DNA of 64,000 nucleotides from Pelagirhabdus alkalitolerans (GTDB lineage: Bacteria > Bacillota > Bacilli > Bacillales > Amphibacillaceae): the NCBI RefSeq assembly GCF_900096905.1, contig NZ_FMYI01000009.1, positions 1 to 64,000 of the forward strand, given 5' to 3'. Shown here one piece after another: positions 44,334-52,318 of the stretch (the first letter of the stretch is position 1; each line of letters starts with the position of its first letter). Under the pieces are notes generated by a model. It ran no database searches, was not told where the DNA came from, and worked only from the letters and a program-made list of their open reading frames with translations. A program made the position numbers and the translations under genes.

Positions 44334-45086
44334 GTGCGTCGATTTAATCGCTCGCTTTTTATCAGCCGAAAACAGATCATGATCATTGCGCTATTCCTTT
44401 GTCTAATCACGACTTTTGTGTCAATACTTTATATTAATCATAGTATCAAACCGATATTGTTGAATATCGCTGAAACACGGAATAGCCAGTACGCAAATAT
44501 GGCCATGGGAATTGCCGTTAATGAGCATTTGGAGCTCGACTTAAAGTTAGATGAATTAATTGAGTTTCATTATGATCAAGAAGGTAGAGTCGTCAGCTAT
44601 CAAGTGAATACGGCACTTGAAAACCGTATACAGCGAAATATTCAATATCAAGTTGAAGATTTTTTGGCCTTGCTCGAAAAAGGTCAATTGCCGCCAACAC
44701 ATACAGATCTAGACGAAGCGGTTATGATTGATGATGTGAAAGCACAAACCGATTTAATTGAAATTCCTCTAGGTCAAGTACTAGGGATTCCTCTTTTGGC
44801 TAATCTAGGACCAAAAATCCCTGTCAATTTAGAAGTGATCGGATATGTTAATACAGAAGTTGAAACGCTTGTAACCGGTATGAAAATAAATAGTGTTCAT
44901 ATTGAGCCAGTCGTTCACATATCAGTTGAAGTTCGAACGATCATTCCTTTTGGTTCAAAAGAATCAAGAGTGGAGCAATCAATCCCAATTGGTAGCGGTG
45001 GATACAGCGGAGATGTACCGCTTTATTACAATGCGCACCCAAATGATGATATTCCTTATTCGTTTCCCTTGCAGCCCTTGCAATAA
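44334..45086 (+). CDS. yunB: Sporulation protein YunB
   Basis: A 250-residue protein with one N-terminal membrane helix (about residues 14-36) and an extracytoplasmic domain with VNEHLELDLKLDELI, EIPLGQVLGIPLLANLGPKIPVNL and a C-terminal GGYSGDVPLYYN. Length and motifs match B. subtilis YunB, a sigma-E-controlled protein needed for normal spores. Its presence argues for a spore-forming ancestry. I choose GTG 44334 after GGGGGG; the ATG at 44280 would translate through the hairpin and lacks family support. Confidence 0.85.
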   Translation: MRRFNRSLFISRKQIMIIALFLCLITTFVSILYINHSIKPILLNIAETRNSQYANMAMGIAVNEHLELDLKLDELIEFHYDQEGRVVSYQVNTALENRIQRNIQYQVEDFLALLEKGQLPPTHTDLDEAVMIDDVKAQTDLIEIPLGQVLGIPLLANLGPKIPVNLEVIGYVNTEVETLVTGMKINSVHIEPVVHISVEVRTIIPFGSKESRVEQSIPIGSGGYSGDVPLYYNAHPNDDIPYSFPLQPLQ

Positions 45087-45142
45087 TGAGAAAAAGTTGA
45101 TAAACTATCAAAGGTTAAAATTGAATAAAACCTTATCGGTTC

Positions 45143-45388
45143 GATGAGATAGAGGCGCAATGAAAAATGAGTATCGCACTGGAGCTGCAAGCAAAGAAGG
45201 TGTGTGAAAGGTTTAGTTGCCGAAGTGAGTAATGAAAAGCAATTCTATTACTTGCTGGTGTATAGTTGAATAAATTATATACTGTCATGTCTTTTACGTG
45301 ATGAGCTGTTGATCGACGGAGGATAACACATATTGATTATTTATTTAATAAATAGCAGTAATAGGTTATGTTCTATTACTGCTTTTTT
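45143..45388 (+). promoter_or_regulatory. Lysine riboswitch (L-box) with intrinsic terminator
   Basis: The region 45143-45292 carries L-box landmarks: GATAGAGGCGCAA near 45148, GAGTATCGCACTGGAG, AAGGTGTGTGAAAGG, GTTGCCGAAG near 45217 and a closing CTGTC (45282-45286) that pairs with GATAG. It is followed by a terminator hairpin AGCAGTAATAG (45354-45364) and CTATTACTGCT (45373-45383) with a T-run to 45388. Lysine binding should favour termination before the downstream transporter gene. Layout and sequence resemble the B. subtilis lysC leader. Confidence 0.9.
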
Positions 45389-45468
45389 GTATGCTCAAAA
45401 AGAAAGTATTGTCAATCGAATGTCGTATAAGTGTCGTTATTCAAAAAATATATTTTGGAGGTTTACAA

Positions 45469-47019
45469 ATGGAAGGAACGATTTATTCTTTAATTCCAGC
45501 AGTATTAATGCTGCTCTTAGTGATCGCTACACGTAAGATCTATTTATCTTTAGGCGTTGGGATCTTTGTTGGTGCATTAATGATTACGGATTTTAATTTT
45601 GCTGCTATGTTTATTAAAATCTTTGATGTCTTTTTTGCTATTTTTTATACTGCTGAAGATGGTGTTAATGTAGGAAGTTTATATTTACTAGGATTTTTAT
45701 TATTATTAGGTGTTTTAACAGCAAGTATGACTGCTTCAGGTGGCTCAAAAGCATTTGGGAACTGGGCGATGGAACATGTTAAAACAAGACGTAATGCCCA
45801 GCTTGTCCCTGCAATTTTAGGTGTGATGATCTTTATTGATGATTACTTTAACGCACTAGCTGTTGGACAGGTATCGCGCCCTGTTACTGATCGACATCAT
45901 GTATCAAGGACAAAGCTTGCCTACATCATCGACTCCACATCTGCACCGATTACAGTTATCACACCTATATCAAGTTGGGGTGCTTATATCATTGGAACGA
46001 TTGGTGCGATTTTTAGTGCAAATCAAGTTGTTGATTATCAACCACTCGAAGCTTTCGTACGTATGATTCCGATGAATCTATATGCGTTTACGTCAATGCT
46101 TCTTGTCTTTATTGTTGCAATACTGAATTTGAACTTAGGTTCGATGGCAAAGCATGAAGGCTTGGCTGAGAAAGATGGTCAATTATTCGATTCAAATAAG
46201 GGTGGTATTGCCGGAGATATAAAAGAATCGGTTTCGACACACCATCACGGAAAAATGTATCATTTAATTATTCCGATTGTATTATTAGTTGCGGGTACTG
46301 TGTTAACGATGTTATGGACAGGCTATTTAGCAACAGAAGAGACTATTACGGTACTTTCATTATTTGCTAATACGAACGTTAATTTATCATTATTTTTAGG
46401 TGGATTATTTGCTGTCATCGCATCGTTAATCCTTTATTTACCGTTAGAAAAGCCTAAAACGAACGCATTCACGGTCATCTCTAAGGGGATGGAATCCATG
46501 ATGCCAGCTATTTATATTTTGATTTTGGCATGGATGATTGGAGATATTATTGGTGAACTTGATACAGGTGGGTTTTTAGCCGGTTTAGTTCAAGATGCAG
46601 CAATCAATGCGAGTTACTTACCAATGATTCTATTTGTGATTGCAGGCTTTATGGCACTTGCAACAGGCACGTCTTGGGGCACATTTGGGATTATGCTCCC
46701 TATCGCTGCACAAGTTGCTGTTGGAGTTGATGTTTCAATCATCTTACCAGCTATGGCTGCAGTTCTTGCAGGGTCTGTATTTGGTGATCACTGTTCACCC
46801 ATATCGGATACGTCGATTTTATCTTCTACTGGTGCGGGGTCTAATCACATCGATCACGTTGTTACCCAGCTTCCTTATGCATTTATAAGTGCATTTACAG
46901 CATTAGTTGGTTATTTCGTCTATGCATTGACTGAGTCTGTCGGCATTTCATTACTAATTAGCGTTGTATCTGTCGCAGCTATTGCATTTATTCTTCAACA
47001 ATTTAATAAAAACAAGTAG
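45469..47019 (+). CDS. NhaC-family transporter under lysine riboswitch control (LysW-like)
   Basis: A 516-residue NhaC-type membrane protein with about 12 hydrophobic segments, IFIDDYFNALAVGQV, a central TSAPITVITPISSWGAYIIG region and the ATGTSWGTFGIMLPIA and GSVFGDHCSPISDTSI motifs. NhaC proteins are classed as sodium/proton antiporters. The lysine riboswitch in front suggests lysine uptake instead, as proposed by comparative genomics for LysW. It starts at ATG 45469 after TTGGAGG; longer readings run through the terminator. Lysine transport is inferred, not shown. Confidence 0.85.
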   Translation: MEGTIYSLIPAVLMLLLVIATRKIYLSLGVGIFVGALMITDFNFAAMFIKIFDVFFAIFYTAEDGVNVGSLYLLGFLLLLGVLTASMTASGGSKAFGNWAMEHVKTRRNAQLVPAILGVMIFIDDYFNALAVGQVSRPVTDRHHVSRTKLAYIIDSTSAPITVITPISSWGAYIIGTIGAIFSANQVVDYQPLEAFVRMIPMNLYAFTSMLLVFIVAILNLNLGSMAKHEGLAEKDGQLFDSNKGGIAGDIKESVSTHHHGKMYHLIIPIVLLVAGTVLTMLWTGYLATEETITVLSLFANTNVNLSLFLGGLFAVIASLILYLPLEKPKTNAFTVISKGMESMMPAIYILILAWMIGDIIGELDTGGFLAGLVQDAAINASYLPMILFVIAGFMALATGTSWGTFGIMLPIAAQVAVGVDVSIILPAMAAVLAGSVFGDHCSPISDTSILSSTGAGSNHIDHVVTQLPYAFISAFTALVGYFVYALTESVGISLLISVVSVAAIAFILQQFNKNK

Positions 47020-47022
47020 ACT

Positions 47023-47056
47023 AATAGAGGCGCTTTTGAAGCGTCTCTATTTTTTT
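47023..47056 (+). terminator. Terminator after the NhaC-type transporter gene
   Basis: AATAGAGGCGCTT and AAGCGTCTCTATT arms around TTG, followed by a T-run. Confidence 0.85.
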
Positions 47057-47105
47057 GAGAAAAATTCTCATTAGTGGTGTGAAATTCTTTTGACAGAATG
47101 AGAAT
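47056..47105 (+). promoter_or_regulatory. Candidate operator upstream of metP
   Basis: TGAGAAAAATTCTCA (47056-47070) is an inverted repeat with three central A. A third half-site TGAGAA recurs at 47099-47104 downstream of the -35, and ATTCTCATT (47064-47072) mirrors AATGAGAAT (47097-47105). The repressor is unknown; the form resembles degenerate Fur-family boxes. Confidence 0.45.
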
Positions 47106-47118
47106 GTGTCGTTATAAT
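47090..47118 (+). promoter_or_regulatory. Promoter of metP-metS
   Basis: TTGACA (47090-47095), a 17-base spacer and TATAAT (47113-47118): a full consensus sigma-A promoter. Confidence 0.9.
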
Positions 47119-47151
47119 CATAAAAGTCAGAAAAAAATAAATATTTAAAAG

Positions 47152-47209
47152 ATTAAGGTGATTTCAATTAATTAGACAGATATATTCAAAAAAATTAAAT
47201 CACTTTAAT
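47152..47209 (+). promoter_or_regulatory. Leader hairpin upstream of metP
   Basis: ATTAAGGTGATTT (47152-47164) pairs with AAATCACTTTAAT (47197-47209) over 13 positions, including one G-U pair, with a loop of about 32 bases. It ends shortly before the ribosome site AAGAAGGGGAG. No known riboswitch class is recognised. Confidence 0.45.
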
Positions 47210-47229
47210 GAAAAGAAGGGGAGAGCATT

Positions 47230-48720
47230 ATGGAAAAACGATCACAATGGGGAACACGCCTGGGCTTCTTGCTTGCTGCTATGGGTTCTGCAATCGGCTT
47301 AGGTAATATTTGGCGTTTCCCAGCAACAGCTTTTGAAAACGGAGGTGGCGCATTCTTTATTCCTTATTTATTCGCCCTACTAACAGCGGGTATTCCGATG
47401 TTGATTATGGAATACACCATTGGGCATAAATATAGAAGTTCAGCACCACGCGCATTCAAACGAATCAGTCCAGGTATGGAATGGATTGGTTGGTGGCAAG
47501 TTGCGGTTTCATTTGTTATATCAACGTATTATCCAATCATTGTGTCTTGGGCAATTATGTATACTTATTTTTCTTTCGGACAAGATTGGGGTAATGATGC
47601 AACAACGTTCTTCATTGAAGACTTCTTAAGTGTTAGTGAAGCTGGTGTCTTTGGTTCAATGGTTCCAGCTGTTTTGATTCCGCTTATTGCTGTTTGGATT
47701 ATTGTATTCTTTATTTTATTTAGAGGGGTCAAACGCGGCATTGAATTAGCGAATAAAATTTTTATTCCTATACTAATTATTAGTTTCTTATTAATCGTTA
47801 TTCGAGCGATTACGTTACCTGGAGCATTAACAGGTTTAGATGAGTTCTTTGCACCGGATTGGTCATCTATTGCAGATGGATCTGTTTGGGTAGCTGCATA
47901 TGGACAAATATTCTTTAGTTTATCGATTGCATTTGCGATCATGATTACGTTCTCGTCTTATCTACCTAAAAAGTCAGATATTACGAATAACGCATTTATC
48001 ACTGGGTTTGCTAACTCATCATTTGAATTATTAGCAGGTATTGGTGTATTTGCGGCATTAGGTTTTATGGCTAACCAAACAGGGCAACAAGTATCAGATG
48101 TTGTTGAAAGTGGTGTTGGTCTGGCTTTCATGGTATTCCCTGAAATTATTAGCCAAATGCCAGCGTCAGGTTTCTTTGGAACGCTATTCTTTGGTTCGCT
48201 TGTACTAGCGGGTCTGTCATCAATGGTCTCTATTTCTGAGACATATATTGCAGGGCTTCGAGAGAAATTCAATCTCTCAAGACGGGCAGCTGTTACTGTT
48301 GGGACAAGTTTAGCTGCGGCTATTTCACTCCTTTATGCGAATCAAGGTGGATTGAACTTGTTAGACACAGTCGATTATTTCATCAATAATTATGGTGTAG
48401 CACTTGTGGGTCTTTTTGAAATTGTCGCGATTGCTTGGTTTGCGAGAGAGGTTAATCAACTTCAAACACACGCAAATAGTGTGTCTGATATTCGCTTAGG
48501 TGCTTGGTGGAAGTTCTCACTTCGTGTGATCACACCACTTGTTTTAGGTTATATGATGATTCTAAATTTAAGAACGGATATGACAACTGACTATGCTGGT
48601 TATCCAAGTGAGTATTTATTTAACTTTGGTTGGATGGTAGCATTCGCGGCTATTGCCTTCGGTGCATTTATGGCGATGAAGCGCTGGCCATCTGATGAAT
48701 CAGGAAAGGATGATCAATAA
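47230..48720 (+). CDS. metP: Sodium-dependent methionine/alanine importer MetP (NSS family)
   Basis: A 496-residue neurotransmitter:sodium-symporter-family protein. It has a GFLLAAMGSAIGLGNIWRFP first helix with unwound centre, GAFFIPYLFALLTAGIPMLI, and a SSMVSISETYI segment in the helix-8 sodium-site region, with eleven to twelve helices. The small gene directly overlapping its stop encodes MetS, so it is likely the large subunit of a MetPS-type importer for methionine and alanine, as defined in corynebacteria. The substrate is inferred from that partner. GGGGAGAG lies before the ATG. Confidence 0.88.
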   Translation: MEKRSQWGTRLGFLLAAMGSAIGLGNIWRFPATAFENGGGAFFIPYLFALLTAGIPMLIMEYTIGHKYRSSAPRAFKRISPGMEWIGWWQVAVSFVISTYYPIIVSWAIMYTYFSFGQDWGNDATTFFIEDFLSVSEAGVFGSMVPAVLIPLIAVWIIVFFILFRGVKRGIELANKIFIPILIISFLLIVIRAITLPGALTGLDEFFAPDWSSIADGSVWVAAYGQIFFSLSIAFAIMITFSSYLPKKSDITNNAFITGFANSSFELLAGIGVFAALGFMANQTGQQVSDVVESGVGLAFMVFPEIISQMPASGFFGTLFFGSLVLAGLSSMVSISETYIAGLREKFNLSRRAAVTVGTSLAAAISLLYANQGGLNLLDTVDYFINNYGVALVGLFEIVAIAWFAREVNQLQTHANSVSDIRLGAWWKFSLRVITPLVLGYMMILNLRTDMTTDYAGYPSEYLFNFGWMVAFAAIAFGAFMAMKRWPSDESGKDDQ

Positions 48721-48827
48721 TGTCTACTGCAGCGATTATTATGATGATTGTTGGTATAAGTATCATATGGGGCGGCTTAGGCTTAAGTATTACCCATGCC
48801 GTTAATAAATCAAAGAAGGCAAAATAG
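48720..48827 (+). CDS. metS: Small subunit MetS of the methionine/alanine importer
   Basis: A 35-residue membrane peptide: MSTAAIIMMIVGISIIWGGL, then a short helix end and a basic HAVNKSKKAK tail. It matches the MetS small-subunit pattern (methionine and alanine importer, small subunit). Its ATG overlaps the metP stop as TAATG, and AAAGGATG lies inside the end of metP, so the two are translationally coupled. Too short for routine ORF lists. Confidence 0.85.
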   Translation: MSTAAIIMMIVGISIIWGGLGLSITHAVNKSKKAK

Positions 48828-48845
48828 TTTGTTTTGTTTAAATAG

Positions 48846-48891
48846 AAAAAGGCAAATGCGAAACTGAATGGGTTTCGCATTTGCTTTTTTT
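48846..48891. terminator. Terminator between metS and the M23 peptidase gene
   Basis: GGCAAATGCGAAAC pairs with GTTTCGCATTTGC, with A-run and T-run flanks, serving both converging transcripts. Confidence 0.88.
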
Positions 48892-49807
48892 ATTGCTCCC
48901 AAAGCTTCAATTTGGGATACGGATCATACGAGTAAACGGTATAGCCATCATCTCGATAAAGTCCATAGTGTAGATGAGGGGGGAACTTTCCCGAGGTTCC
49001 AGGTGGCCCGTACCCTGAAGCCCCGACACTCCCAATGATGTCACCCGGTGCAACAATTGATCCGACTTCAAGCTCAGAATCGAAATGTTGAAGATGAGCA
49101 AAATAATGATAGGTGTTATCTAAATCGCGTATGCCGATTCTCCACCCCCCATACGTATTCCAACCCATAATTTCAACGGTTCCATAGGCAGTCGATTGAA
49201 CTGGCGTGCCGTAGTGTGCGAAGATATCACACCCCTCATGAATACGACGACCTCCGAACCCACGACCTGATCCCCACGTACTCTGGTAACTATAATGGTG
49301 GTTACTAGGAATCGGGAATGCTTTTTCTGATAAATCCGTTGTGTTAAATTGTTTGTACACTTTAGCATTTTGTAAAATCGTTTTAACGGATAAAGGTCGT
49401 TCATAAAGTCGCCAAATGGCATTTTTAAGTTCGGTTTCTGTCGGAGAGTAAGTGGATAAATAGGTGGCTAATGTGAACAATTGATCTTCATGATTTTCAA
49501 GTGACGCTTCCTTGTTACCCGTTCCATCTTTACCAGCTCCGTTGTGCATTTGTATGGTGATGATATTAGGATCTTGGTTCATGTTGGTCAACCCGTACCA
49601 CTCAATCGGATCAAAAAATGAATAATGTGGTTCTTCATTATTTAAAGATAGTTGGCTTTCATATTGATCAATCGCAGCTAAATAATACCAAGGCACGTGC
49701 GTGATGGTTTCTGTTTTTTTGTATAAATAAAATGGTTCATCAACTTCAGCGAATACAACAGGCGAGTTAAATAAAAATATTAAGCATAAGATGATTATAA
49801 AATACAT
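48890..49807 (-). CDS. lytH: Secreted M23 metallopeptidase (LytH/YunA-like)
   Basis: A 305-residue exported protein. The signal peptide covers about residues 1-20 (LCLIFLFNSPVVFAE). An N-terminal region of about 150 residues precedes a C-terminal M23 domain with intact zinc ligands in RRIHEGCDIFAHYG and HLHYGLY, and the active-site His in FAHLQHF. B. subtilis LytH, encoded near yunB and yutD, trims peptide side chains in spore cortex, and the same role is likely but not proved. It is divergent from yutD and convergent with metS. Confidence 0.82.
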   Translation of the reverse strand: MYFIIILCLIFLFNSPVVFAEVDEPFYLYKKTETITHVPWYYLAAIDQYESQLSLNNEEPHYSFFDPIEWYGLTNMNQDPNIITIQMHNGAGKDGTGNKEASLENHEDQLFTLATYLSTYSPTETELKNAIWRLYERPLSVKTILQNAKVYKQFNTTDLSEKAFPIPSNHHYSYQSTWGSGRGFGGRRIHEGCDIFAHYGTPVQSTAYGTVEIMGWNTYGGWRIGIRDLDNTYHYFAHLQHFDSELEVGSIVAPGDIIGSVGASGYGPPGTSGKFPPHLHYGLYRDDGYTVYSYDPYPKLKLWEQ

Positions 49808-49888
49808 AAGTGTATATCCCCTTCTAAACCGTCATCTGTTATAATATAACCAACTTATAAAAGTGTATTTATAAATATTACGAAAAAA

Positions 49889-49918
49889 TTGATTCGCTAA
49901 GCATCAATCTGCTATGCT
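49889..49918 (+). promoter_or_regulatory. Promoter of yutD
   Basis: TTGATT (49889-49894), an 18-base spacer and TATGCT (49913-49918), upstream of yutD. Confidence 0.6.
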
Positions 49919-49925
49919 AAACTGT

Positions 49926-49940
49926 AGATAATGATGATCA
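49926..49940 (+). promoter_or_regulatory. Fur-box-like sequence before yutD
   Basis: AGATAATGATGATCA differs at two positions from the 7-1-7 Fur/PerR core TGATAATNATTATCA and covers the expected transcription start of yutD. It may be chance in AT-rich DNA. Confidence 0.35.
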
Positions 49941-49962
49941 GTTTTAAAAAGGAGTATGACAC

Positions 49963-50244
49963 ATGGTTGAAGTTGAAGGACATTGCTATGAAATAATTGA
50001 AGAATATAGAGAAGGTTTTGACGAAACAAATTTTGTTGAACGTTATAGTGATATACTAGCTAAATATGACTTCATTGTAGGGGACTGGGGTTACGAGCAA
50101 TTACGCCTTAAAGGTTTTTTTGATGATCAAAATACAAAAGCAACATTTGATACAAAAGCAAGCACTATCGATGATTATTTGTACGAGTATTGTAATTTTG
50201 GCTGTGCTTATTTTGTTGTTAAACGTGTTGATTGCAAGAACTAA
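49963..50244 (+). CDS. yutD: YutD-family protein
   Basis: A 93-residue soluble protein with the family hallmarks RYSDILAKYDFIVGDWGYEQ, LRLKGFFDD and YLYEYCNFGCAYFVVKR. YutD (DUF1027) is widespread in Bacillales and Lactobacillales, but its job is unknown; the conserved acidic and aromatic residues suggest nucleic-acid or protein binding. AAAAAGGAG precedes the ATG. It shares a terminator with the converging yutG. Confidence 0.88.
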   Translation: MVEVEGHCYEIIEEYREGFDETNFVERYSDILAKYDFIVGDWGYEQLRLKGFFDDQNTKATFDTKASTIDDYLYEYCNFGCAYFVVKRVDCKN

Positions 50245-50288
50245 AAATGAGCGCTTTATGATCGATATCATAAAGCGCTCATTTTTAG
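50241..50288. terminator. Bidirectional terminator between yutD and yutG
   Basis: A near-perfect 48-base inverted repeat with 22-base arms around CGAT, flanked by A-run and T-run, overlapping the yutD stop. Confidence 0.9.
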
Positions 50289-50291
50289 TCA

Positions 50292-50801
50292 TTAGTCAAG
50301 TTCTTCATCGTTTGCTGCACTATGCGCTAAACGACTTGATGCAGAAGCGGCAATCGCCCCAACAATATCATCTAAGAAGGTATGACACTTGCCAGATGAT
50401 TTGTCGTTTAAATCTTTTAAAATCCCTGGTTTTTGCTTATCAATGTAGCCATAGTTTGTAAAGCCGATTGAACCATAGACATTTACAATCGATAAGGCAA
50501 TAATTTCATCAACGCCATACAATCCTTCATCTGTATCGATGGTTTCTTGCAATGGAGACTCTAGCTTTTTCTCCTCAGCTAATACATCGAGCTGAATCCC
50601 TGTTAAAACAGCATTTTGTACTTCGCGTTTACTTAAGACTTTATCAACATTTAAAAGGCAACTCTCCATCGTTAAAGTATCATGATAAGGCGATTGCAAG
50701 TAGTAAACCAATTCTCCAATGTCATTTAATGTAACACCACGTTCTTTTAACCACTCTCTCGCTTTTCGTTCAAGTTCAGTTTTAGGTTGTTCTTCAGACA
50801 T
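50292..50801 (-). CDS. yutG: Phosphatidylglycerophosphatase A-like protein (YutG)
   Basis: A 169-residue PgpA-domain protein with ERGVTLNDIGELVYYLQ, DEGLYGVDEIIALSIVN, GFTNYGYIDKQKPGIL and the metal-type CHTFLDDIVGAIAASA. Bacillus YutG belongs to the soluble PgpA group linked to removal of phosphate from phosphatidylglycerophosphate. There are no membrane helices. The ATG at 50801 is favoured, with AAGGATGG just upstream; this gives the 167-170-residue family length. Confidence 0.85.
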   Translation of the reverse strand: MSEEQPKTELERKAREWLKERGVTLNDIGELVYYLQSPYHDTLTMESCLLNVDKVLSKREVQNAVLTGIQLDVLAEEKKLESPLQETIDTDEGLYGVDEIIALSIVNVYGSIGFTNYGYIDKQKPGILKDLNDKSSGKCHTFLDDIVGAIAASASSRLAHSAANDEELD

Positions 50802-50938
50802 ATGATCCCATCCTTCTTTATGCATGATATATATAAATGTACCCTTAAAACTTTCTAATAAAACCTAGATTAATCTTATGTTTATGATATGATAAATTTA
50901 ATTGAACACTTTTTTCTGAAATTTAAGTTAATTCATGG

Positions 50939-50967
50939 TTGAATATCGATCGGTGTAAATGTATAAT
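50939..50967 (+). promoter_or_regulatory. Promoter of hom-thrC-thrB
   Basis: TTGAAT (50939-50944), a 17-base spacer and TATAAT (50962-50967), 55 bases before the hom start. The short leader has no T-box or riboswitch that I can see. Confidence 0.8.
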
Positions 50968-51021
50968 GTCCTCTATAGATAAACATATGTGCATTTGAAA
51001 AGAACAAAGGGAGGCGTCTAA

Positions 51022-52317
51022 ATGGATAAAGTAAAAGTTGGTTTATGTGGTTTAGGTACAGTAGGAACAGGTGTTGTACGCGTGCTCGAGAATCACCAGG
51101 CACGCATTAAACATAAATTAGGCTGTGAAGTTGAAATTGTAAAAATATTAGTAAATGATGTTAAAAAACCACGTGATGTCATTATTGATCCAAGCTGGTT
51201 GACGAACGACCCAGATGAACTGGTTGCCAATGATGAGATTGATATCATTGTAGAAGTAATGGGTGGTATTGAAGATACAAACAAATTATTAGAACGCGCC
51301 CTAAAAAACAAAAAACAGATCGTGACAGCGAATAAAGATTTAATGGCACTTTATGGACAGAAATTGTTGCGATTAGCAAAAGAAAATCAATGCGATATTC
51401 TATATGATGCTAGTATTGCCGGTGGGATCCCGATTGTTCGTACACTTGATGATGGTCTCGCTTCTGACCATATCGAGAAAGTCATGGGGATTGTCAACGG
51501 AACAACTAATTATATTATGACTAAAATGACAGATGAAGGCCGTAGTTTTGATGAAGTCCTAAAAGAAGCACAAGAATTAGGGTTTGCTGAAGCGGATCCA
51601 ACTTCTGATGTTGATGGTCTTGATGCTGCTCGAAAAATGGCTTTACTCGCTAATTTAGCGTTTAAAATGGAAATTGATTTAACAGATGTGGCTGTAAAAG
51701 GGATTCGTGATGTGACTCAAGCTGATATTAACTTTGCTGAAAGCTTGGGATATACGATTAAATTAATTGGTATTGCTGAAATGCACGATCATAAAGCGCA
51801 AGTGACAGTTGAGCCAACATTGTTACCGAAAGATCATCCGTTAGCATTAGTTAAAAATGAATTTAACGCTGTTTTTGTTCATGGTGAAGCCGTTGGTGAA
51901 ACGATGTTTTATGGACCAGGGGCTGGAAGTATGCCGACAGCAACAGCTGTTGTATCTGATCTTATGGAAGTTATTCGTAACCTGCGTTTAGGTATCAGTG
52001 GTAATACGATGATTGATCCACAGTTTAAACGTCAACTTAAAACAGACCAAGAAAAATACTCACGTCATTTTATTCGCTTAGCTGTTGAAGATCAGGCTGG
52101 TGCGTTCCAGGCCATTACCAATGTATTCTCTGATCGTAATGTGAGTTTTGCGAAAATCTTGCAGTTACCTGCAGAAAAAGAAGATCATGCCGAAATTGTG
52201 ATGACAACACATGAGATATCACAAGAGCAATTATTAAATAGCTTACAAGCATTAGAAAAATTAGATGTAGTGAATCGTTTAATTAGTCACTACCGTGTAG
52301 ATGGGGAGGAGTCATAA
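51022..52317 (+). CDS. hom: Homoserine dehydrogenase
   Basis: A 431-residue enzyme with NAD(P) fold GLCGLGTVGTGVVRVLE at the start, the catalytic region ANKDLMALYGQKL and DASIAGGIPIVRTLDDGL, GIVNGTTNYIMTKM and a C-terminal ACT domain (HFIRLAVEDQAGAFQAI). It reduces aspartate semialdehyde to homoserine. GGGAGGCG precedes the ATG. It starts hom-thrC-thrB, the standard Bacillus threonine unit. Confidence 0.96.
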   Translation: MDKVKVGLCGLGTVGTGVVRVLENHQARIKHKLGCEVEIVKILVNDVKKPRDVIIDPSWLTNDPDELVANDEIDIIVEVMGGIEDTNKLLERALKNKKQIVTANKDLMALYGQKLLRLAKENQCDILYDASIAGGIPIVRTLDDGLASDHIEKVMGIVNGTTNYIMTKMTDEGRSFDEVLKEAQELGFAEADPTSDVDGLDAARKMALLANLAFKMEIDLTDVAVKGIRDVTQADINFAESLGYTIKLIGIAEMHDHKAQVTVEPTLLPKDHPLALVKNEFNAVFVHGEAVGETMFYGPGAGSMPTATAVVSDLMEVIRNLRLGISGNTMIDPQFKRQLKTDQEKYSRHFIRLAVEDQAGAFQAITNVFSDRNVSFAKILQLPAEKEDHAEIVMTTHEISQEQLLNSLQALEKLDVVNRLISHYRVDGEES

Positions 52318-52318
52318 G

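Noticed and set aside
45333..45536. A 67-residue reading frame with GGAGG and TTG just after the lysine aptamer
   Set aside because: It runs through the riboswitch terminator and into lysW in another frame, has no coherent composition, and the same GGAGG occurs in the B. subtilis lysC leader as part of the switch.
50826..51021. Possible T-box or riboswitch before hom
   Set aside because: The transcribed leader is only about 50 bases after the promoter, with no T-box motif or terminator.
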